Positions 6,627-11,882 of a stretch of DNA of 45,585 nucleotides are shown in pieces. The position numbers were made by a program, and so were the translations under genes. The notes under the pieces were generated by a model. It was not told the DNA's origin. It did no database searches and was given only the letters and a program-made list of their open reading frames with translations. Within the stretch, counting starts at the first letter, position 1. Every line of letters begins with the position of its first letter. The stretch is from a virus: positions 1 to 45,585 of the IMG/VR virus record IMGVR_UViG_3300042301_002924; one strand, written 5' to 3'.

Positions 6627-6683
6627 TTTCCTGCAAATCTGGGAGCACTCTCTTAATTACTTAATAACAATTAGATAACAGGG

Positions 6684-6704
6684 TTATCCACAGGGCGCAG
6701 CTTG
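6684..6704. repeat. DnaA box followed by a GGGCGCAGCTTG element
   Basis: A perfect TTATCCACA (6684-6692) runs straight into the GCGCAG element (6693-6704), just after the stop codon of the small membrane protein gene. The pairing of the two motifs recurs at 7507-7560 and 9049-9096. Confidence 0.55.
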
Positions 6705-6706
6705 CC

Positions 6707-6817
6707 TCACCAGTGAGGGTCGCCGTCATTATTAGAAGTCATTACTCCAATTATGAATCCGATTAGAGGTACTACGATGAATGGTGCAAAAATAATTAGA
6801 ACAATTATTTCAAACAA
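6707..6817 (-). CDS. Tiny membrane protein, 36 aa (TTG start)
   Basis: From TTG the peptide reads MFEIIVLIIFAPFIVVPLIG and ends TSNNDGDPHW, one or two tight membrane segments followed by a short polar tail. GGAG overlaps the stop of the upstream gene at a suitable distance. The start codon is uncertain. Confidence 0.5.
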   Translation of the reverse strand: MFEIIVLIIFAPFIVVPLIGFIIGVMTSNNDGDPHW

Positions 6818-6825
6818 TTTTATTT

Positions 6826-7128
6826 TTACTCCATATCCTGATATTCATATTCTTCATAGTAGTCATCACTCATCACCCAAGGATCCAAACGATGTTGCTC
6901 AACGATAGCGTATGCAGGTGCATAGTTACTACTGCGATAGTAAACTCCTTGTGGCATTTCTATTGCTGCATCTGGTACATCATTCCAAAAGGCATTTATA
7001 GCATCAACGCAAGGCTGTACCATTGAAAGTGGAATAGGTGGATAGAAATTAGAACGCAAGTGAATACCGATCTGATCTTCCATTGTCATTTCTAATTCGC
7101 CAATTGCGAGTGAAGTCATTAGTCCCAT
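6826..7128 (-). CDS. Hypothetical early protein, 100 aa
   Basis: Start MGLMTSLAIGELEMTM is set by the GGAG in ACCTACAAGGAGAATAAA, almost the same leader as the 1888-2388 gene. The C terminus is tyrosine/acid rich (SDDYYEEYEYQDME). The reading to 7251 overprints the basic 43-aa gene and is rejected. No family recognised. Confidence 0.7.
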   Translation of the reverse strand: MGLMTSLAIGELEMTMEDQIGIHLRSNFYPPIPLSMVQPCVDAINAFWNDVPDAAIEMPQGVYYRSSNYAPAYAIVEQHRLDPWVMSDDYYEEYEYQDME

Positions 7129-7129
7129 T

Positions 7130-7261
7130 TTATTCTCCTTGTAGGTTTTTGTGTTTAGTCTTGCGTGTGTATTTCTTTTTGTTTCTATGTTTTGCAGAGG
7201 CATTACTCCTACGCAATTCAAGTCTTGCCCTAAGTTGTTCAGGGCTTGCAATAAATTTCAT
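7130..7261 (-). CDS. Small very basic protein, 43 aa
   Basis: Reads MKFIASPEQLRARLELRRSN and ends RKTKHKNLQGE, with about a third Lys, Arg or His. The charge suggests nucleic acid binding. The ATG overlaps the upstream TGA and its last codons contain the GGAG for the next gene, so the three genes are translationally linked. Confidence 0.65.
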   Translation of the reverse strand: MKFIASPEQLRARLELRRSNASAKHRNKKKYTRKTKHKNLQGE

Positions 7262-7404
7262 ACGTCTACCTCATCATCAAACTCAAACTCTTGTTCAGAT
7301 TCGTTATCGCAAAGTATGCAAAGTTTATTTTCCCAAGGGGTTAATTTGTCACCACACTCTTGGCACTTTAGTTTAGTTACATTCTCAAATGCTAATTCAG
7401 TCAT
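7258..7404 (-). CDS. Small zinc ribbon, 48 aa, paralogue of 9210-9341
   Basis: MTELAFENVTKLKCQECGDK...CILCD has two CxxC knuckles 15 residues apart. It matches the plus-strand gene at 9210 along most of its length (MTELA-ENVT/IT, K-KC-ECGDKLT-WEN, CI-C). It is the first gene after the promoter at 7430. A minimal zinc ribbon of this kind usually mediates protein or nucleic acid contacts; the target is unknown. Confidence 0.72.
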   Translation of the reverse strand: MTELAFENVTKLKCQECGDKLTPWENKLCILCDNESEQEFEFDDEVDV

Positions 7405-7429
7405 TGGAATTTCCTTTCTTTATAAGATA

Positions 7430-7452
7430 AACTTACCACAGAGGTCTGACAA
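7430..7452 (-). promoter_or_regulatory. Early promoter, TTGTCAGAC-N8-TAAGTT
   Basis: Drives the operon 7404-6707. TGG extended -10. Confidence 0.8.
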
Positions 7453-7506
7453 TTTTGGTATTTCAAGGCGTGTCTTATGTAACAAACTTATAACAAACTT
7501 GGGGGG

Positions 7507-7549
7507 TTATCCACACCTTCTTAAAGACCTGTGGACAAGCTGTGGACAA
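7507..7549. other. DnaA-box-like cluster
   Basis: TTATCCACA (7507-7515, perfect) and two TGTGGACAA sites (7530-7538 and 7541-7549, one mismatch each in the opposite orientation), directly before a GCGCAG element. It could be a secondary DnaA binding region or a regulatory site. Confidence 0.5.
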
Positions 7550-7550
7550 C

Positions 7551-7560
7551 GGGGCGCAGG
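7551..7560. repeat. GGGGCGCAGG element
   Basis: Copy 6, truncated at its right side. It lies between the terminator at 7561-7590 and the DnaA-like cluster. Confidence 0.6.
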
Positions 7561-7590
7561 AAAAATCCTGGAATGAAAAACACCCCAGGA
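7561..7590 (-). terminator. Intrinsic terminator for the 8228-7597 operon
   Basis: Minus strand: TCCTGG, a 13-base loop, CCAGGA, then TTTTT. The stem is 6 bp with a proper U-run, 6 nt after the last small gene. Confidence 0.7.
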
Positions 7591-7596
7591 AATTTT

Positions 7597-7662
7597 CTAA
7601 TCTGTAAAACTCCAAATTAAAACAAGGACAGCAGTTGCTATCAAAATTAAAACTGCTTCCAA
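7597..7662 (-). CDS. Possible 21-aa membrane peptide (TTG start)
   Basis: Reads LEAVLILIATAVLVLIWSFTD, a single hydrophobic helix. It starts 1 nt after the previous stop and ends just before the terminator. The size and TTG start make it speculative. Confidence 0.3.
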   Translation of the reverse strand: MEAVLILIATAVLVLIWSFTD

Positions 7663-7663
7663 T

Positions 7664-7738
7664 TTATTTTTCCTGACCTAACACAAATACAAAACCTGCA
7701 AGGGATAAAATTAAAACCCAAGAATAAAAACTATTCAT
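7664..7738 (-). CDS. Possible 24-aa membrane peptide
   Basis: Reads MNSFYSWVLILSLAGFVFVL then GQEK, one transmembrane helix. It begins directly after the stop of the 50-aa gene. Small membrane peptides recur in this block, but translation is unproven. Confidence 0.4.
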   Translation of the reverse strand: MNSFYSWVLILSLAGFVFVLGQEK

Positions 7739-7891
7739 TTAGTATTCACCTCTCAAAATAAATGCGAACGAATGTTTTCCTAAGTCAAAAATCAGGGAAG
7801 TATTTTTGCTACCTAGTTTTTTATTGTAGTAGTTAGAGAAACTAATTCCAAGAATAAATGTTCCGTCTATTTTATGATGTACGAATCTCAT
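7739..7891 (-). CDS. Small hypothetical protein, 50 aa
   Basis: Reads MRFVHHKIDGTFILGISFSN and ends SFAFILRGEY. It has a beta-rich pattern with basic and aromatic residues. TAATG overlap with the upstream gene supports the start. Not recognised. Confidence 0.6.
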   Translation of the reverse strand: MRFVHHKIDGTFILGISFSNYYNKKLGSKNTSLIFDLGKHSFAFILRGEY

Positions 7892-8058
7892 TATTTAATT
7901 ACCGCATTTCTGAATCGTGTTAAGTCAAAGTTAGAGTTATCTCTTTTGAAAAATGTTTGAAAGTCTGAAAGCAAATCCTCAAACACTTGTGTATCAATGT
8001 CCAAGTGGTATGAGTTTAGAATCTCTGCTACCGCTACATAGTCTTTGCGTGTCATCAT
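7891..8058 (-). CDS. Small hypothetical protein, 55 aa
   Basis: Reads MMTRKDYVAVAEILNSYHLD with a C-terminal NFDLTRFRNAVIK. The MTRKDY-(x)-AE-L start and the F(D)-RF end are common in short phage early proteins of unknown role. Either of two adjacent ATGs may be used. Confidence 0.65.
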   Translation of the reverse strand: MMTRKDYVAVAEILNSYHLDIDTQVFEDLLSDFQTFFKRDNSNFDLTRFRNAVIK

Positions 8059-8060
8059 TA

Positions 8061-8228
8061 TTATTTACCTGCCTTAGATAGTTCAAATTCGATTGCTAAC
8101 TTTGTGTAGGCTTGTTCCCACATTTTTTTATTAGCCTTTAGTTGTGTAACGCTTACGACTAAGTAAGCCAAAGCCCCAGCCAATAGGCTAGGTATTAAGA
8201 TGATTAGAGCCATTTGGATTAGTGACAT
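8061..8228 (-). CDS. Small membrane protein, 55 aa
   Basis: One N-terminal transmembrane helix (residues about 4-28, ALIILIPSLLAGALAYLVV) followed by a cytoplasmic helix rich in K and E. First gene after the promoter at 8259, with the leader CAAACGAAAGGGCATCTA. It could be a small membrane anchor or a host-envelope effector (inference). Confidence 0.65.
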   Translation of the reverse strand: MSLIQMALIILIPSLLAGALAYLVVSVTQLKANKKMWEQAYTKLAIEFELSKAGK

Positions 8229-8258
8229 TAGATGCCCTTTCGTTTGTTTGTTAGTTTT

Positions 8259-8281
8259 ATCTTACCACAGGGGTCTGACAG
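8259..8281 (-). promoter_or_regulatory. Early promoter, CTGTCAGAC-N8-TAAGAT
   Basis: Drives the operon 8228-7597. The leader has AACTAACAAACAAACGAAAGG, nearly the same as the leader after the 8656 copy. Confidence 0.82.
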
Positions 8282-8284
8282 TTT

Positions 8285-8416
8285 TTAGTGACCGTAGGTG
8301 TCACAGTTGGATGGGTCTTGTTCTACATAGTAGACACAATAGCCACAGATAGATTCATCACAGGCAGGGCAGGATTTCCATTCTGACCACTCTTCGCAGT
8401 TTTCGCATCTATTCAT
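8285..8416 (-). CDS. Cysteine-rich zinc protein, 43 aa
   Basis: MNRCENCEEWSEWKSCPACD followed by CGYC gives three CxxC pairs and one further Cys in 43 residues, enough for one or two zinc sites. The start overlaps the upstream stop (TAATG). Confidence 0.65.
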   Translation of the reverse strand: MNRCENCEEWSEWKSCPACDESICGYCVYYVEQDPSNCDTYGH

Positions 8417-8625
8417 TAGTAGCAACTACTAGCGGTACAATGACCAAGTGAATGACCGATAACACGCTTACCTTTATACAGGCAGTTATCGTGAGAGATG
8501 AAAGGCATCTCACCCTTAGCCATAGAAGATTGGCAAATCTCGCATTCGTCATAGTAGCGAACGGTATTGTAGAAAGTGTTACCTGCTGGGGTAACTACCT
8601 CTTCCATTATTTCAGTGTAAGTCAT
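8416..8625 (-). CDS. Cys/His zinc protein, 69 aa
   Basis: CEIC near residue 28, SHDNC near 45, and GHCTASSC at the end suggest a Cys/His zinc fold. Its leader (CAAACGAAAGGTGAGCAA) and promoter (8656) match the early class. Co-transcribed with 8285-8416. Function unknown. Confidence 0.7.
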   Translation of the reverse strand: MTYTEIMEEVVTPAGNTFYNTVRYYDECEICQSSMAKGEMPFISHDNCLYKGKRVIGHSLGHCTASSCY

Positions 8626-8655
8626 TTGCTCACCTTTCGTTTGTTTATTAGTTTT

Positions 8656-8678
8656 ATCTTAGCATAGAGGTCTGACAG
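8656..8678 (-). promoter_or_regulatory. Early promoter, CTGTCAGAC-N8-TAAGAT
   Basis: Drives 8625-8285. TGC extended -10. Confidence 0.82.
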
Positions 8679-8680
8679 TT

Positions 8681-8830
8681 TTACCCGTAGACACGCCTAG
8701 TCAAAAGTTTTATTTGTAAATTGTAGTAGTCAATCATTCTCTGATTAGTTGGGTCGTGCTTGAGAATTAACTCTAGTCCGTTTACTGCATCTACTAACAG
8801 TCTTGCATTTTTTATTTTAGTGTAAGCCAT
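8681..8830 (-). CDS. Small helical protein, 49 aa
   Basis: Reads MAYTKIKNARLLVDAVNGLE and ends LQIKLLTRRVYG. A basic helical protein, first gene leftward from the origin region, with GAAAGGTAATCC as ribosome site. Not recognised. Confidence 0.62.
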   Translation of the reverse strand: MAYTKIKNARLLVDAVNGLELILKHDPTNQRMIDYYNLQIKLLTRRVYG

Positions 8831-8857
8831 TTGGATTACCTTTCGTTTGTGTTAAGA

Positions 8858-8903
8858 CTTATTTGCTAGGCTCATCCCTTGCGGGCTTATTTGCTAGGCT
8901 CAT
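8858..8903 (-). other. Leader with duplicated 18-mer, short uORFs and GCAA hairpin
   Basis: Between promoter 8925 and the gene at 8830, an 18-bp sequence occurs twice (8858-8875, 8886-8903). On the minus strand each copy opens ATGAGCCTAGC, giving possible peptides MSLANKPARDEPSK and MSLANKS. Between them CCC-GCAA-GGG forms a tetraloop hairpin. Other early leaders are about half as long, so this one may be regulatory. Confidence 0.45.
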
Positions 8904-8924
8904 TCTCAACTGCTTTATGATTTC

Positions 8925-8947
8925 ATCTTAGCAGAGGGGTCTGACAA
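8925..8947 (-). promoter_or_regulatory. Early promoter nearest the origin, TTGTCAGAC-N8-TAAGAT
   Basis: First leftward promoter, spacer ending TGC. A CCCC/GGGG hairpin (8953-8967) lies just upstream. Confidence 0.82.
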
Positions 8948-8971
8948 TTTTGCCCCATTTCGGGGGGTAGT

Positions 8972-9130
8972 AAGATGAACAATAGATGAACATTAGGTTA
9001 ACAATAATCCACAGGACTTGGGGACTTATTAACACCTTCTTAACAGGGTGTGGATAAGCTGTGGAAAACGGGGCGCAGCCTGGATCCTGTGGATAACCTG
9101 TGAGTTATTGTTCACCAAATGTTAACCTAA
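8972..9130. other. Probable replication origin or divergent control region
   Basis: Divergent transcription flanks this spacer. It contains two perfect DnaA boxes (TGTGGATAA at 9049-9057 and 9088-9096), two one-mismatch sites (9005-9013, 9060-9068), and an 11-bp inverted repeat (TTAGGTTAACA at 8993-9003, TGTTAACCTAA at 9120-9130). A short repeat GATGAACAATA/GATGAACATTA precedes the left arm, and a GCGCAG element sits at 9070. No initiator gene adjoins it, so the origin call is inference. Confidence 0.55.
9070..9083. repeat. GGGGCGCAGCCTGG element in the origin region
   Basis: Copy 7, extended by ATCC, which it shares with the inverted copy at 3295. It lies between two perfect DnaA boxes, which argues against a pure 3'-end role for this element. 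Confidence 0.6.
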
Positions 9131-9152
9131 AAAAGGCGATTCTGGCTTGATT

Positions 9153-9175
9153 TTGTCAGTGGTATCTGCTAAGTT
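9153..9175 (+). promoter_or_regulatory. Plus-strand early promoter matching the RecA-NDp consensus
   Basis: TTGTCAGTG, eight bases ending TGC, then TAAGTT. This fits the actinobacterial RecA-NDp consensus (TTGTCRGTG-N8-TANNNT) at every defined base. The leader AAACAAACGAAAGGAAG is shared with the minus-strand units. It drives 9210-9722. Confidence 0.8.
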
Positions 9176-9209
9176 TAGAACATAGAAACAAACGAAAGGA
9201 AGTCATCAA

Positions 9210-9341
9210 ATGACTGAACTAGCATACGAGAACATTACTAAGACTAAGTGTGTTGAATGTGGTGACAAACTAACTGCTTGGGAGAATGTGTATTGCATTA
9301 TCTGTGAGCCTGATACATACGAACTAACAGAGGGATTCTAA
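9210..9341 (+). CDS. Small zinc ribbon, 43 aa, paralogue of 7258-7404
   Basis: MTELAYENITKTKCVECGDK...CIICE, with two CxxC pairs. It is clearly a duplicate of the leftward gene at 7258; both are the first gene of their operon, on opposite sides of the origin. GAAAGGAAG is the ribosome site. Confidence 0.72.
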   Translation: MTELAYENITKTKCVECGDKLTAWENVYCIICEPDTYELTEGF

Positions 9342-9344
9342 ATT

Positions 9345-9533
9345 ATGTTTATCTACAACCTTATTGCACCACTAACATTCATTTCGGTATTCTCATTACC
9401 TGCACTACTACTTGAACTACAACTGCTAGTCATTGGTCTAAACGGTATGACTCCAACAGTTATGCTAGTTACTTTTATTATTGGTTTAGTATCTGCAATA
9501 GGTGCTATTATCTGCAACACGTTAGAGGGTTAA
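9345..9533 (+). CDS. Small membrane protein, 62 aa
   Basis: Two hydrophobic helices (about residues 4-32 and 38-58) joined by GLNGMTP. It follows the zinc-ribbon gene by 3 nt in the same operon. Could be an early envelope protein; no family recognised. Confidence 0.7.
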   Translation: MFIYNLIAPLTFISVFSLPALLLELQLLVIGLNGMTPTVMLVTFIIGLVSAIGAIICNTLEG

Positions 9534-9536
9534 ATT

Positions 9537-9722
9537 ATGAATAACACATTACAAGAACTACACGTTGGACATCAAATTGGAAAGGCTTTCAATTCTAGAA
9601 ATTCAAAGTCAAAGAGTGTTATGTATTGCAAAGATTGTGCTGGAGAATTTCACGGCTGTTATTGTGAAGACTTAGAAAATTGTTTGAACTGTGAAGAGGT
9701 TGCAGAATTTCAATTCATCTAG
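9537..9722 (+). CDS. Cysteine-rich protein, 61 aa
   Basis: The C-terminal half has CKDC, CYC and CLNC within about 25 residues (CKDCAGEFHGCYCEDLENC), a likely zinc fold; the first half is polar and basic. Last gene of the rightward early operon, followed by a terminator. Confidence 0.7.
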   Translation: MNNTLQELHVGHQIGKAFNSRNSKSKSVMYCKDCAGEFHGCYCEDLENCLNCEEVAEFQFI

Positions 9723-9730
9723 TATGATGG

Positions 9731-9757
9731 GCTCACTAATAAAATGGTGAGCTTTTT
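9731..9757 (+). terminator. Intrinsic terminator of the rightward early operon
   Basis: GCTCAC, a 10-base loop, GTGAGC, then TTTTT, starting 8 nt after the stop. The clearest terminator in the window. Confidence 0.88.
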
Positions 9758-9863
9758 CATTATTTACGCATCATACACATTAACAAAATATTCAGATTTT
9801 CTTCAAAATGGGATCTAGCTGCAAATATAAAAATATTCAGAATTTTCGGGGTATTGAATATAT

Positions 9864-9893
9864 ATCTCAATATGTGAGATGATATGTTACAAT
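9864..9893 (+). promoter_or_regulatory. Operator palindrome plus extended -10
   Basis: A perfect dyad ATCTCA-ATATG-TGAGAT (9864-9880) lies just upstream of TGT-TACAAT (9885-9893), over the expected -35 region. This is the layout of a repressor- or activator-controlled promoter. No regulator gene is visible nearby. Confidence 0.5.
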
Positions 9894-9938
9894 TGTATTA
9901 CAAATAATTTAATAGTTCAATGTTTCTGGCGACTCAAC

Positions 9939-9967
9939 TTGACAAGCATTAAAAATGCAATTACACT
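9939..9967 (+). promoter_or_regulatory. Consensus-like sigma70 promoter with a dyad in its spacer
   Basis: TTGACA (9939-9944), 17 bp, TACACT (9962-9967). The spacer contains the inverted repeat GCATT/AATGC, a possible operator. Transcription would start near 9974, inside the longer reading of the next small gene. Confidence 0.6.
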
Positions 9968-10138
9968 ATGAGTGCAGCGAATCAAAATAAAACTAAAAGT
10001 TTTCAAAAAGTTGGGGGCAGGGGGGATAGAATTATTAAAAAACAAAGAGAGAAGCAAATGAATAATCAAGATTATATAAGATACATCTTCTGGATTGTAT
10101 TAGCAGTAATTGTTGTATCTACACTCTCTGGTAGCTAA
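9968..10138 (+). CDS. Small membrane protein, 56 aa (or 26 aa from 10058)
   Basis: The frame reads a basic N terminus (MSAANQNKTKSF...RIIKKQREKQ) and then one transmembrane helix (YIFWIVLAVIVVSTL). The internal ATG at 10058, preceded by AGAGAGAAG, gives a 26-aa peptide MNNQDYIRYI... that fits the predicted start of transcription at about 9974 better. The start remains open. Confidence 0.5.
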   Translation: MSAANQNKTKSFQKVGGRGDRIIKKQREKQMNNQDYIRYIFWIVLAVIVVSTLSGS

Positions 10139-10435
10139 ATATCTATTTTTGTCTAATTTTTCAGGGGATAAATAAATTCATTTCTGGTCATATGCTTTAG
10201 CATCAATTATATCTATTGACCATTATCATATATATCTTCATATAGGGGAATATTATGCATATTTATAAATCCCCCCCAAAAATCCTACATATATAACGAA
10301 GAACAACGTAGTTGTGTATTTATATAAGGGGTTAATGGGTATACTATTTTGCCGATTTTTTGCGAGCTTATTTTTGCGAATTTTTATTTTTTGTGTTACA
10401 ATAGATATTGAAATATGTCATAGAAAGGGCATGTC
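10139..10435 (+). promoter_or_regulatory. AT-rich leader with the promoter of the first late gene
   Basis: About 300 bp with no convincing gene. Near its end are TTGCGA (10374-10379), a 17-bp spacer and TGT-TACAAT (10397-10402); the TTTTTGCGA sequence also occurs 14 bp upstream. A 13-codon frame at 10256 is too short to support. Confidence 0.55.
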
Positions 10436-10990
10436 GTGAAGTTAGATCACACGTTAGAAGCTGCTAAGAAAGATGTTCTTACAGCAAAGAAAGATGGCAC
10501 AAGAGTAGAGAAAAACCTACACGGTGTTATTGTAGTAAAGCCAGTAGTACACTCTGATCATAGAGGTCGTGTATTTGAAGTATGGCAAGGTGAAGAAAAT
10601 GATTTTTGGAAAGACCCTGTAGTATATTGCTATACCTTTACAATTAGAAAAGACCACACTAAGGGCTGGGGACTTCATGAGAATAAGATTGATCGCTATA
10701 CCCTAATTGCAGGTGAAATGACAACCATCCTTTATGATGCAAGATTAGATTCCCCAACTTATGGACAGCATCAAGTTGTTATCCTATCAGAGCAAGGAAA
10801 TAGACAGCTATCAATTCCAAAGGGAGTTTGGCATATGAATATTAACAGTTCTGAAACTGAAACATTTTTAATTAATCATCCAACAGATGTTTATCATCAC
10901 GATACCCCAGATCGTTGGTTATTACCACTTGATAGCGAACTAATTCCTGTAGATGTAAAAGAATATTTCCCTAAACAATATGGGGCATAA
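10436..10990 (+). CDS. RmlC-like cupin sugar epimerase, 184 aa
   Basis: SDHRGRVFEVW (about 40-50), GWGLHENKIDRY with His81 in the GLH position of the catalytic His, YDARLDSPTYG, and SIPKGVWHMNIN match the dTDP-4-dehydrorhamnose 3,5-epimerase family. These enzymes invert C3 and C5 of a dTDP-keto-sugar. The length equals the family norm. GTG start with AAAGGG 7 nt upstream; an ATG 5 nt earlier hits a stop at once. It overlaps the glycosyltransferase by 11 nt. It could epimerise a related sugar instead. Confidence 0.82.
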   Translation: MKLDHTLEAAKKDVLTAKKDGTRVEKNLHGVIVVKPVVHSDHRGRVFEVWQGEENDFWKDPVVYCYTFTIRKDHTKGWGLHENKIDRYTLIAGEMTTILYDARLDSPTYGQHQVVILSEQGNRQLSIPKGVWHMNINSSETETFLINHPTDVYHHDTPDRWLLPLDSELIPVDVKEYFPKQYGA

Positions 10991-11762
10991 AGTATTAGTA
11001 ATTATGCCAACGCATAATAAAGCTGATAGAATAAAATATTCAATTCATAGTGTTTTAAAACAAACATATCCATATTTTGATTTTGCCATTGTTGGTGATG
11101 GTGTTGGTGATGATACAAGACATGTTGTTGAAGAGTTTAAAAAAATAGATAGCAGAATAACCTTTTATGATAATGAAAAGGGTTATGAAAAAATGGGAGA
11201 AGAAAACAGGGACAAAGTAATAAAAGATTTCCCTGACGCAGAATATATAACATATATAGCAGATGATGACTTATTTATAAAAAATCATATAGAAGTTATG
11301 TTAAAGGAAATAAAGGGGTATGACTTTGTTCATCCCTTTCCAATGTTTATAACCCATGATAAAAAGAACATATTTTTTAAAAGATACCTTGATAATAAAA
11401 TAGATTTTTTATATATGTTTCACCAACCAGGAAATAGCTTTATATCTTTAACTGGTGCTATGCATACCAGAGATATATATAATAAAAGTCCTGGCTGGAC
11501 AAAAACTCCAAAAGAGTATCCAACTGATAAGTATATGTGGTCTAAAATATTATCTGTTCCAGGTTGCAAATATAAAACTTCTAGAAAATCTACTATGATA
11601 AAACTTGGAAACAAGGACTACCGTGGAACTGATGAGCAAGAACTCATACTTATTAAAACATGGTATAGCCTAATAAACAACAATGACTTCATTAGCATAT
11701 GGGATAAATATATATTGAGTTATATTAAAGAAAATATGATTCCCTTAAATCCTAAAAAATAA
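10980..11762 (+). CDS. Family 2 glycosyltransferase, 260 aa
   Basis: VLVIMPTHNKADRIKYSIHSVLKQTY is the classic GT2 start, followed by FAIVGDGVGDDT (nucleotide-sugar binding) and the metal-binding IADDDLF (D95-D97). The C-terminal part (about 140-260) is less conserved and probably sets acceptor choice. Coupled to the epimerase, so together they may make and attach a deoxy-sugar. Rich in AGA, AAA and ATA codons. Confidence 0.85.
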   Translation: MGHKVLVIMPTHNKADRIKYSIHSVLKQTYPYFDFAIVGDGVGDDTRHVVEEFKKIDSRITFYDNEKGYEKMGEENRDKVIKDFPDAEYITYIADDDLFIKNHIEVMLKEIKGYDFVHPFPMFITHDKKNIFFKRYLDNKIDFLYMFHQPGNSFISLTGAMHTRDIYNKSPGWTKTPKEYPTDKYMWSKILSVPGCKYKTSRKSTMIKLGNKDYRGTDEQELILIKTWYSLINNNDFISIWDKYILSYIKENMIPLNPKK

Positions 11763-11864
11763 TTTAATTAGTTTTTTTTATCTTTAACACGGGGATTACC
11801 CTACATTATTTTAAATAATAGTAAATATTTTAAATTTTTAAGGGTAAAGATATAGTAAAGATTA

Positions 11865-11873
11865 TGATATAAT
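11865..11873 (+). promoter_or_regulatory. Extended -10 (TGA-TATAAT) at a leaderless start
   Basis: The -10 ends 9 nt before the ATG of the fibre gene and no ribosome site lies between, so the mRNA would begin at or next to the start codon. No clear -35. Confidence 0.6.
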
Positions 11874-11882
11874 AGTTTTATT

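Noticed and set aside
6574-6648. N-terminal extension of the 79-aa zinc-ribbon gene
   Set aside because: It would translate through the early promoter at 6604-6626; the internal ATG has the proper AAAGGA site.
10256-10297. 13-codon peptide gene before the first late gene
   Set aside because: It has a GGGGAA upstream, but the length and lack of any context make it unsupported.
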